Shown here in pieces: positions 1-5,103 of a DNA stretch of 6,424 nt. Below the pieces are notes generated by a model that saw only the letters and a list, made by a program, of their open reading frames with translations, did not search any database and had not been told where the DNA came from. This DNA is from JAULUH01 sp032111745 (GTDB taxonomy: Bacteria > Chloroflexota > Anaerolineae > JAAEKA01). A program made the position numbers and the translations under genes. The stretch spans positions 1 to 6,424 of the forward strand of contig JAULUH010000409.1 in assembly GCA_032111745.1 (NCBI GenBank), given 5' to 3'. The number at the start of each line of letters is the position of its first letter. Position 1 is the stretch's first letter.

Positions 1-360
1 GTTAGCGAGCTCTTGGGTGAGAAAGACCTGGAAGAGCGGCTCCAGGAGATCCGAGAGAAGATCAGGCGCATGGACACCCGCTAGGACAACGGGTTCATCA
101 CGGACGAAGAGGAATTCATGCGCCAGAGTCTGGCATTGCAGCAGGAATTGGCGCAGTTGACCCCTGTCCCTTGTGATGACCTGCAGCAGGCGGCCGACAT
201 ACTGAAGAACATTCCCAAGCACTGGAAAAACGTTGAAGGAGACGAAGAAACCAGGCACCGATTGGTCCAGTTGATCGTGGAGCGTGTATATGTTCGAGTT
301 CAACACGTCGTTGCCATGACATGGCACTCGAACTGTCACTTGGTTCTGGGGAATAAATGA
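1..360 (+). pseudogene. Serine site-specific recombinase, C-terminal remnant with in-frame stop
   Basis: Reading frame 1 encodes the C-terminal end of a large serine recombinase (resolvase/invertase superfamily, recombinase plus zinc-ribbon/coiled-coil type); the N-terminal part lies outside the window. The first 27 codons form a charged coiled-coil segment (ERLQEIREKIRRMD). They are followed by a TAG at 82-84, and the frame continues with DNGFITDEEEF, matching the usual pattern in which this coiled coil runs through a 'D-G-I-EEE/Y' turn. The end, LVQLIVERVYVRVQHVV followed by HLVL, resembles the conserved C-terminal strand pair of these integrases. Nearby genes use TAG as a normal stop, so readthrough is unlikely and the gene appears inactivated. 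An ATG at 118 could restart only a catalytically empty 80-residue tail. GC content looks lower than in the rest of the window, which fits acquired DNA. The family call is by pattern only; a sequencing error at the TAG is the main alternative. Confidence 0.72.
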
Positions 361-361
361 A

Positions 362-389
362 TGAGCCAACCAATTTCTCGGTTGGCTCA
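362..389 (-). terminator. Hairpin between recombinase remnant and tRNA-Asp
   Basis: A perfect 10-bp stem (TGAGCCAACC at 362-371 with GGTTGGCTCA at 380-389) has an 8-base loop. It starts one base after the recombinase stop codon and lies about 20 bases past the 3' end of the tRNA. On the minus strand the stem is followed by a moderately T-rich stretch (TCATTTATTCC); on the plus strand no T-run follows. It is therefore best read as the terminator of the tRNA transcript, perhaps serving both convergent units. The T tract is weak, so the function is inferred. Confidence 0.5.
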
Positions 390-409
390 CCGCACGACAT
401 GTGCACGTG

Positions 410-483
410 CGGGCCCGACGGGTCTCGAACCCGCGATCTCCGGCTTGACAGGCCGGTATGTTAGCCGACTACACCACGGGCCC
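410..483 (-). tRNA. tRNA-Asp (anticodon GTC)
   Basis: The minus strand folds into a full cloverleaf. The acceptor stem GGGCCCG (5' end at 483) pairs with CGGGCCC (417-411), with discriminator G at 410. The anticodon stem CCGGC/GCCGG encloses the loop CTGTCAA, so the anticodon is GTC (449-447), decoding Asp GAC/GAU. The T arm is GCGGG-TTCGAGA-CCCGT, and the D arm contains GTGTAGTCGGCTAAC. A G discriminator is typical of tRNA-Asp. The 3' CCA is not encoded and must be added after transcription. A promoter lies just upstream and a hairpin just downstream, so it appears to be a single-gene transcript. The adjacent recombinase remnant raises the possibility that the locus was an integration target. 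Confidence 0.95.
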
Positions 484-502
484 AGTACTCGACACGCAGG
501 TA

Positions 503-532
503 CTTATACCATAGATGGGGACCCTTCGTCAA
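503..532 (-). promoter_or_regulatory. Promoter of tRNA-Asp
   Basis: On the minus strand there is a -35 box TTGACG (532-527), an 18-base spacer and a -10 box TATAAG (508-503). The -10 is preceded by TGG, an extended -10 arrangement. Transcription would start near 496, about a dozen bases before the mature tRNA 5' end, leaving a short leader for RNase P. Spacing and box quality fit a sigma-70-type housekeeping promoter. Confidence 0.72.
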
Positions 533-576
533 GTTACAGGGAACGTCGTTTGCATGTACAGGCCATCCATGGTATA
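505..576. repeat. Inverted repeat spanning the two divergent -10 regions
   Basis: CCATCTATGGTATA on the minus strand (518-505) and CCATCCATGGTATA on the plus strand (563-576) match at 13 of 14 bases and point away from each other. Each arm contains the extended -10 (TGGTATA) of its promoter, so part of the match is ordinary promoter similarity. The shared CCATC upstream of the TG is not required by the promoter consensus and could be a regulator site or a duplicated promoter. Confidence 0.5.
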
Positions 577-578
577 GT
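550..578 (+). promoter_or_regulatory. Promoter of ssb
   Basis: A -35 box TTGCAT (550-555), a 17-base spacer and a -10 box TATAGT (573-578) with the extended -10 TGG directly before it. Transcription would begin near 585, giving ssb a leader of about 60 bases. It lies back to back with the tRNA-Asp promoter; the two -35 boxes are only 17 bases apart. Confidence 0.7.
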
Positions 579-637
579 GTGACAGTCTGCACAATCGCCA
601 GCGCCAACTTCATTGGGGGGCGCCAACAAGATGACGA

Positions 638-644
638 GGGAGGA
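638..644 (+). promoter_or_regulatory. Ribosome binding site that fixes the ssb start
   Basis: GGGAGGA, with core GGAGG at 639-643, sits 5 bases before the ATG at 649. This favours that ATG over an in-frame TTG at 613 and an ATG at 631, neither of which has a comparable site and both of which would add residues foreign to the SSB fold. Confidence 0.75.
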
Positions 645-648
645 ACTC

Positions 649-1032
649 ATGTACCAGCAGATCACCGTCGTTGGCTATCTGGGGCGCGATGCTGAGCTCA
701 GGTATACCCCAACCGGGGTACCAGTCTGTCATTTCAGTTTAGCTGTGAGCGAGCGCTGGAACGGGCAGGATGGCCAGCCCCACGAGCGCACAACCTGGTT
801 CCGGGTGACGGCGTGGCGCAAGCTGGCCGAGAGCTGCAGCCAGTACCTGCGTAAGGGCCGCCTGGTCATGGTGATGGGCCCGGTGGCGGCCAGCACGTAC
901 ACCGGAAACGACGGCACGCTGCGCACCAGCCTGGAGGTGACCGCCAATACCCTGCGCATGCTCGGCGGCTCTCGCCAGGCGGAGGCCGGGGACCACGAGG
1001 ATGGGGATGCCGAGGAGGAGGCAGGCTTCTAG
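649..1032 (+). CDS. ssb: Single-stranded DNA-binding protein
   Basis: Encodes a 127-residue SSB, the cytoplasmic protein that coats single-stranded DNA in replication, recombination and repair and recruits partner enzymes through its C-terminal tip. Residues 1-106 form the OB fold: MYQQITVVGYLGRD starts strand 1, FSLAVSERW follows, then TTWFRVTAWRKLAE with the DNA-stacking aromatics W50, F51 and W56, then YLRKGRLVMVMG, and the last strand LEVTANTLRML. The tail is very short, with almost no Gly/Gln/Pro linker, but it is acidic and ends EDGDAEEEAGF, echoing the acidic tip with terminal Phe that binds partner proteins in other bacteria. The start at 649 is chosen for its Shine-Dalgarno and because the family begins at this point. 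It is transcribed alone from its own promoter and is not beside rpsF/rpsR, the common arrangement elsewhere. The gene looks intact. Confidence 0.95.
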   Translation: MYQQITVVGYLGRDAELRYTPTGVPVCHFSLAVSERWNGQDGQPHERTTWFRVTAWRKLAESCSQYLRKGRLVMVMGPVAASTYTGNDGTLRTSLEVTANTLRMLGGSRQAEAGDHEDGDAEEEAGF

Positions 1033-1060
1033 CACCCCAGGCCAGCCAGAGGCCAGCCAC

Positions 1061-1098
1061 CCTGCGGCCTCTGTCACACCCGGGGCAGAGGCCGCAGG
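1061..1098 (+). terminator. Strong hairpin after ssb
   Basis: A perfect 13-bp stem (CCTGCGGCCTCTG at 1061-1073 with its complement at 1086-1098) and a 12-base loop begins 29 bases after the ssb stop. It is very GC-rich and probably ends or stabilises the ssb transcript. There is no T-run after it on either strand, so it is not a textbook intrinsic terminator. Confidence 0.55.
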
Positions 1099-1375
1099 AT
1101 GGCGTTCCAAAGAACCCTCAGCTCATCGCCGAGACAGTTCTTCCATGGCTTGTAAGGCGGCCACATGGCCAAAAAGGTAGTGGGACACCGGGTCATGGCC
1201 CGCGCGCGCGGGTGCCAGGACTGGGCGGCCACGGAGGGCCGCGCCCTACGATGGGATGGGTGCGGACACCATACGAGGGGATGGATGCGGACACCATGCG
1301 AGGGGATGGGGGCGCATGGCTCGCCAAGGACAGGTATGAGCTGGAACGGATGGGGCCGCGGGCTGCTCCGGCGGG
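1099..1375. other. Intergenic stretch between convergent ssb and threonine aldolase genes
   Basis: No gene is supported here. Open frames from 1165 and 1212 have no family resemblance and no ribosome binding site, and they are made partly of repeat sequence. The stretch holds a 14-bp GC palindrome (CCCGCGCGCGCGGG, 1199-1212) and the 25-bp tandem repeat described separately. No clear terminator for the minus-strand aldolase gene is seen. Confidence 0.6.
1253..1312. repeat. 25-bp tandem repeat, two full copies and a partial third
   Basis: Copy 1 (1253-1277) and copy 2 (1278-1302) match at 23 of 25 bases; they share the core TGCGGACACCAT and differ at unit positions 8 and 21. A third copy begins at 1303 with GGGATGGG and decays after about ten bases. 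The unit length is not a multiple of three, so a repeated protein motif is not preserved. It is probably a small minisatellite. No promoter or protein-binding role is evident. Confidence 0.75.
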
Positions 1376-2407
1376 CTACAGGACCTCGGCGAAGGTGGCG
1401 ATGGCGGCTTGCACATCCTCGGCGCTGACGTGGTAGTTGGTCACGGCGCGCAGGCGCTTGCCGCCGATGGCGAAGAGCCAGACGCCGCGCTCATGCAGGG
1501 CCGCCGCCAGCTCCTCGGGGGCCAGGCGGGGATGGTCCAGCTCGAAGATGACGATGTTGGTCTGGATCGAACCTGGATCGACGGCGATGCCGGGCAGGCC
1601 GGCGATGCCCTCGGCCAGGCACCGGGCATGGACATGGTCTTCGGCTAATCGATCCACCATCTCGGTGAGGGCCACGATGCCGGCGGCCGCGATGACACCG
1701 GCCTGCCGCATCCCTCCACCCAGGACCTTGCGCGCCCGCCGGGCCTCCCGGATGAAGTCGCTGCGGCCGACGACCACCGAGCCTACCGGCGCGGCGAGGC
1801 CCTTGCTCAGGCAGAAGCTGACCGAATCGCAGTCAGCTACCAGGTTACGCACGTCCTCTTGTAGCGCGACTGCCGCATTGAACACGCGCGCGCCGTCCAG
1901 GTGCAGCTTCAGCCCGCGGCGGCGAGCCAGAGCACCAGCTGCCGCCATGTAGCTGGCCGGCAGCACCGCCCCGCTACAGCGATTGTGCGTGTTCTCCAGG
2001 CATAGGAGCCGCGTGCGTGGGTAGTGGGCATCAGCGCTTCGAATGCTGGCCTCAATCAGGTCCAAATCCAGGGTGCCGTCAGGCCGGTTGGGCAGCGGCC
2101 GGGGATGGATGGCTCCCAGCGCGGACATGCCGCCCTGTTCGTAGAGGTAGGCATGGGCCTGGTCGCCCAGGATGACCTCGTCGCCCCGGCCGCAATGGGT
2201 CAACAGGCAGGTCAGGTTGCCCATGGTGCCGGAGGCGACGAAGAGGCCGGCCTCCTTGCCCAGGCGCTCGGCAGCCAGCGCTTCGAGCTGGTGCACGGTG
2301 GGATCGTCTCCCAGCACATCGTCGCCGACTTCGGCGCCAGCCATGGCGCGGCGCATGGCAGGGGTAGGCTTGGTGATGGTGTCAGAGCGTAGATCGATCG
2401 GTGTCAT
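1376..2407 (-). CDS. ltaE: Low-specificity L-threonine aldolase
   Basis: Encodes a 343-residue PLP enzyme of fold type I that reversibly cleaves L-threonine or L-allo-threonine to glycine and acetaldehyde, a cytoplasmic route of threonine breakdown and glycine supply. It starts with the family signature DLRSDT (residues 5-10), followed by GDD near 28-30, the PLP phosphate loop SGTMGN (59-64), and H85 in HAYLYEQGG, the position that stacks on the cofactor. Then come LENTHN (137-142), HLDGARVFNA with D171 and R174, and the Schiff-base lysine K202 in FCLSKGLAAPVGS. It ends TNYHVSAEDV plus a short helix. The length is normal for the family. The ATG at 2407 is preferred because the signature follows after four residues; an in-frame ATG at 2419 would add four residues (MRTT) and has AGGA only two bases away. 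A longer frame reaching 2599 begins upstream of the predicted promoter and is rejected. All catalytic positions are intact. It is convergent with ssb and divergent from the CHAT operon, and appears unrelated to either. Confidence 0.95.
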   Translation of the reverse strand: MTPIDLRSDTITKPTPAMRRAMAGAEVGDDVLGDDPTVHQLEALAAERLGKEAGLFVASGTMGNLTCLLTHCGRGDEVILGDQAHAYLYEQGGMSALGAIHPRPLPNRPDGTLDLDLIEASIRSADAHYPRTRLLCLENTHNRCSGAVLPASYMAAAGALARRRGLKLHLDGARVFNAAVALQEDVRNLVADCDSVSFCLSKGLAAPVGSVVVGRSDFIREARRARKVLGGGMRQAGVIAAAGIVALTEMVDRLAEDHVHARCLAEGIAGLPGIAVDPGSIQTNIVIFELDHPRLAPEELAAALHERGVWLFAIGGKRLRAVTNYHVSAEDVQAAIATFAEVL

Positions 2408-2507
2408 GGTGGTTCTCATATCCTGGGGACAGATCTGGCTGGTTGGCGAGGGCAGCGCGCCGTCTAGCCTGCGCAACGCGCCGGACCCGCCTCCGAGCCG
2501 CTGGCCC

Positions 2508-2536
2508 ATTGTACATGAGCGCAGCCCATGGAGCAA
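2508..2536 (-). promoter_or_regulatory. Promoter of the threonine aldolase gene
   Basis: The minus strand carries a -35 box TTGCTC (2536-2531), a 17-base spacer and a -10 box TACAAT (2513-2508). Transcription from about 2501 would give a GC-rich leader of roughly 94 bases before the ATG at 2407. Spacing and the -10 match are good; the -35 is moderate. Confidence 0.58.
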
Positions 2537-2543
2537 TGTTGGA

Positions 2544-2558
2544 CCGGCAGTTCGCCGG
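2544..2558. repeat. Short inverted repeat between two divergent promoters
   Basis: CCGGC-AGTTC-GCCGG is a perfect 5-bp inverted repeat that sits between the two -35 boxes, 7 bases from each. The position suits an operator able to affect both transcripts, but a 5-bp arm is common by chance in GC-rich DNA. Confidence 0.3.
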
Positions 2559-2565
2559 CCTTCGT

Positions 2566-2593
2566 TTGACAACAGCCAGGTATTGCGCATAAT
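2566..2593 (+). promoter_or_regulatory. Promoter of the CHAT-lipoprotein operon
   Basis: A consensus -35 box TTGACA (2566-2571), a 16-base spacer and a -10 box CATAAT (2588-2593). The start would be near 2600, giving a leader of about 30 bases to the ATG at 2632. This is one of the best promoter matches in the window and suggests housekeeping-type transcription. Confidence 0.7.
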
Positions 2594-2631
2594 GCCCATA
2601 GCCGTCGCCCACCGCTACGCAGCCAGCCGTT

Positions 2632-5103
2632 ATGGAAATTCTTCGCTACCAGGACTTTGAGCTAGAGATCGCCGCCGCCCTCCCCGGTGGCCGCTATCCC
2701 GTCGCGGTCCTGCGCTCTCCCTCGGGCCAGGCACGCGGGGCGATGGAGTTCCCCTACGATCAACAGGATCGGGAGCGCCAGCTGGCCAGGCTGGAGGACG
2801 CCATCCTGACCGGCGGACCTGAGTCCGAGCAGTTGGTGCAGGATTTCGGCGAGCAGCTCTTTCTCGCCCTTTTCTCCGGGGAGGTGCGCACGGTCTACGA
2901 CCGCAGCCGGCAGGCCATGCAGGACGCAGGGCAGGGTCTGCGGCTCAAGCTGCGCGTCAACGCTCCCGAGCTGTCCACGGTGCCCTGGGAGTATCTCTAC
3001 GATCCGCGCAGCGCCGAGTTCATCGCCCTCTCTCGCTACACGCCCATCGTGCTCTATGTCGAGCTTCCCATGGGCGAGACTCCGCTGGCGGTCAAACCTC
3101 CCCTGCACATCCTGGGCATGGTCGCCAGCCCCAGCGATGCACCAACGCTGGACGTAGACCGGGAGAAGATGCGGCTGGAGGAGGCCATCGCGCCCCTGCG
3201 TTCCGCTGGGAGGGTGGACCTGACCTGGCTGGAGGGCAGTACCTGGCGCGACCTGCAGGAGGCCATGCAGCGGGGTCCCTGGCATGTCTTTCACTTCATC
3301 GGCCATGCCACGAGCGCTGGCACAGACGGCGCCGGTGCTCTGTTGCTCACGGATGAGGCCGGACGCGCAGCTCCCCTGGGGGCGCAGGATCTGGGCACGT
3401 TGCTGGCCGACCAGCGTACGCTGCGCCTGGCTGTGCTCAACGCCTGTGAGGGCGCCCGGCCGGGCTCCCAGGGAGCCTACTCCAGCGTCGCCGCGGCGCT
3501 GGTGCGCCGGGGGGTACCGGCTGTGGTGGCCATGCAGTATGCCATCAGCGACCGGGCCGCCCTGGAGTTCAGCGGCAGTTTCTACGGGGCGCTGGCAGCC
3601 AACCTGCCCATCGACGCCGCGGTCTCGGAGGCGCGCAAGGCCATCGACCTGGCCCTGCCGGGATCGGTGGAATGGGGCACGCCGGTGCTGTTCATGCGCA
3701 CGCCCGACGGCGTCCTGTGGGATGTCCGGCAGAGGCGCACGCTCCCTATAGCCGCCATGGCCGCCATTGCGGCGGCGGCACTGGCCGTCATCGGCCTGCT
3801 GGCCTTCATCGCCACCCGCACGGAGGAAGTGGCCCGTGCCGTGAACCAGCCCACGCCGACCCCGCTGGCCATGCAGGGCGTGTTCAACATCGCCGTGGCC
3901 GACTTCGGCGAGATCGACCCTGTTTCGGGAGAGGTGAGCGACTCGTTTGCGGGTCAGACCCTGAGCGGGTGGCTTTACGAAGGCCTGAATGATGAGCTGG
4001 TGCGTAACCGTGATATTCCGCTGACCGGGGACATCGTCGTCTGGCACAGCTCCCGCGAGGATCTGCGTGGCCGGAACGTTCCGCTGGGCCTGGTGCGTGG
4101 TGCCACCCCCGCAGCCCGCGAGGCTGCCGTTGCGGCCATGGCAGATGCCCTCAACGCGCAGATGGTCATTTACNNNNNNNNNNTGGACGAACTGGGCCTG
4201 CTGGCAGGCTCGCACGTTCTGGGCCAGAAAATCCAGCTGCCCGTGCCGTTCAATCTAGAGGATCCTCGCAACCGCTTTGGCATCCGTGAGCTCGTCGGCC
4301 TCAGAAGCAAAGCCCTGTATTGGCTCACCGCGGGCCTGGCCCAACAGCTGCTGGGCCGATCCGAAGAGGCTCTGGCAACTTTCCGCCGGGCGGAGGAAGA
4401 GCTACAGGGCTGGCCTGATCCCAAAGCCCAGGCCCTGCTTCAGTTCTTCGTCGGGCGAGAGCAGCTCTTCTTGAAGGACCTGGACGGCGCCGAGGCGTCG
4501 TTTGCGCAGGCGATTGACCTCGACGAAAGCTACGCCCGGGCCGTGGCCGCCCTGGGCAGCGTCTACCAGGCCCGGGCGGCGGAGACTGACGATTTTGCCG
4601 CGCGGTTGGGTGAGCCGGGCGCCCTGCAGCGAGCCATTGAGCTTCAGACCAAGGCGGTGGACCAGGCAGCCGGTAGCGGCGACGCGACGATCGAAGCCGT
4701 CGCTCGCACTGCCCTGGCTCTCAGCCAGAACCTGCTGTGCGAGGCACATCTCAACCTTGGTAGTGCAGCGGAGGCGGGGTCCGCCTGCGACCGGGCTGTG
4801 CAAGAGTCTGACCGCGCGGTCTCTCAGCTAGCCGGCACACCTGAGTATCGCATCCTGGCTCAGGCCTACATGGCCCAGGGCAACGCCCAGTTCTTGCGTA
4901 GTTTCGTCGACGCCGGCCAACAGGACATGGCTAAGAGCCGGGAGCGGCTGGACCTCGCCGCAGAGGCCTATACACGCTGTATCGACCAGGCTGCGCTGGC
5001 ACCATTCGACAGGATACTGACTGAGAAGGTAGTGGCTGGGGTGTGCGAGCCTGCACATGAGCAGGTCCAGGCCCGCCTCACCCAACTGGAGGACTCACCA
5101 TGA
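2632..5103 (+). CDS. CHAT-domain protease with membrane helix and TPR-like C-terminus (assembly gap inside)
   Basis: A protein of about 823 residues as assembled. Residues 1-110 are an N-terminal alpha/beta region. A CHAT (caspase HetF-associated with TPRs) protease domain spans about 110-365: PWEYLYDP (118-125), then HFIGHATS with catalytic H225, and LNACEGA with catalytic C272. Both dyad residues are present, so peptidase activity is plausible. RQRR (367-369 region) precedes one hydrophobic helix (about 371-394), so by the positive-inside rule the protease faces the cytoplasm and the rest lies outside. After a TPTP linker (408-411), residues 417-514 (FNIAVADFGEI onward) resemble the N-terminal fold of TolB/CsgG-type proteins. 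From about 555 to 815 the protein is helical with TPR-like repeats, the clearest being SEEALATFRRAEEEL and DLDGAEASFAQAIDLD. Residues 515-518 are unknown because of 10 Ns. The ATG at 2632 has a weak ribosome binding site; the frame and promoter support it. The gene overlaps the following lipoprotein gene by 4 bases. The substrate is unknown. Confidence 0.88.
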   Translation: MEILRYQDFELEIAAALPGGRYPVAVLRSPSGQARGAMEFPYDQQDRERQLARLEDAILTGGPESEQLVQDFGEQLFLALFSGEVRTVYDRSRQAMQDAGQGLRLKLRVNAPELSTVPWEYLYDPRSAEFIALSRYTPIVLYVELPMGETPLAVKPPLHILGMVASPSDAPTLDVDREKMRLEEAIAPLRSAGRVDLTWLEGSTWRDLQEAMQRGPWHVFHFIGHATSAGTDGAGALLLTDEAGRAAPLGAQDLGTLLADQRTLRLAVLNACEGARPGSQGAYSSVAAALVRRGVPAVVAMQYAISDRAALEFSGSFYGALAANLPIDAAVSEARKAIDLALPGSVEWGTPVLFMRTPDGVLWDVRQRRTLPIAAMAAIAAAALAVIGLLAFIATRTEEVARAVNQPTPTPLAMQGVFNIAVADFGEIDPVSGEVSDSFAGQTLSGWLYEGLNDELVRNRDIPLTGDIVVWHSSREDLRGRNVPLGLVRGATPAAREAAVAAMADALNAQMVIYXXXXDELGLLAGSHVLGQKIQLPVPFNLEDPRNRFGIRELVGLRSKALYWLTAGLAQQLLGRSEEALATFRRAEEELQGWPDPKAQALLQFFVGREQLFLKDLDGAEASFAQAIDLDESYARAVAALGSVYQARAAETDDFAARLGEPGALQRAIELQTKAVDQAAGSGDATIEAVARTALALSQNLLCEAHLNLGSAAEAGSACDRAVQESDRAVSQLAGTPEYRILAQAYMAQGNAQFLRSFVDAGQQDMAKSRERLDLAAEAYTRCIDQAALAPFDRILTEKVVAGVCEPAHEQVQARLTQLEDSP
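4174..4183. other. Assembly gap of 10 Ns inside the CHAT gene
   Basis: Exactly ten Ns interrupt the coding region after MVIY and before DELGLLAGSHVLG. Ten is a usual placeholder for a gap of unknown size. Coding signal on both sides is strong and in the same frame as written. The TolB/CsgG-like segment would normally continue with further strands after VIY, so the real gap may be tens of bases or more, and the protein longer than 823 residues. Confidence 0.9.
5088..5092 (+). promoter_or_regulatory. Ribosome binding site of the lipoprotein gene
   Basis: GGAGG lies inside the last codons of the CHAT gene, 7 bases before the ATG at 5100. With the ATGA stop/start overlap it indicates translational coupling, and it fixes the start just before a perfect signal peptide. 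Confidence 0.8.

Noticed and set aside
361..582. Small plus-strand open frame beginning right after the recombinase stop
   Set aside because: It runs through the tRNA-Asp gene and both promoters, so it cannot be a conserved protein.
613..648. Earlier ssb starts at TTG 613 or ATG 631
   Set aside because: They add residues not seen in the SSB fold and lack a Shine-Dalgarno, whereas the ATG at 649 has GGAGG at good spacing and begins exactly at the OB fold.
1165..1436. Small genes in the ssb-aldolase intergenic region
   Set aside because: The frames are built largely from the 25-bp repeat, run into the aldolase gene in the wrong direction, and have no ribosome binding site.
1437..1952. Plus-strand open frame inside the threonine aldolase gene
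   Set aside because: It is Arg/Ser/Ala-rich shadow sequence with no family features. The opposite strand carries all aldolase active-site motifs.
2408..2599. N-terminal extension of the threonine aldolase to 2599
   Set aside because: The extra 64 residues have no family match and would begin upstream of the predicted promoter. The family starts a few residues before DLRSDT.
2662..4215. Long minus-strand open frame of about 517 residues opposite the CHAT gene
   Set aside because: It is a shadow of the GC-rich CHAT coding strand. It has no recognisable domain, no ribosome binding site, and low-complexity Arg/Gly/His-rich composition, while the plus strand has clear catalytic motifs.
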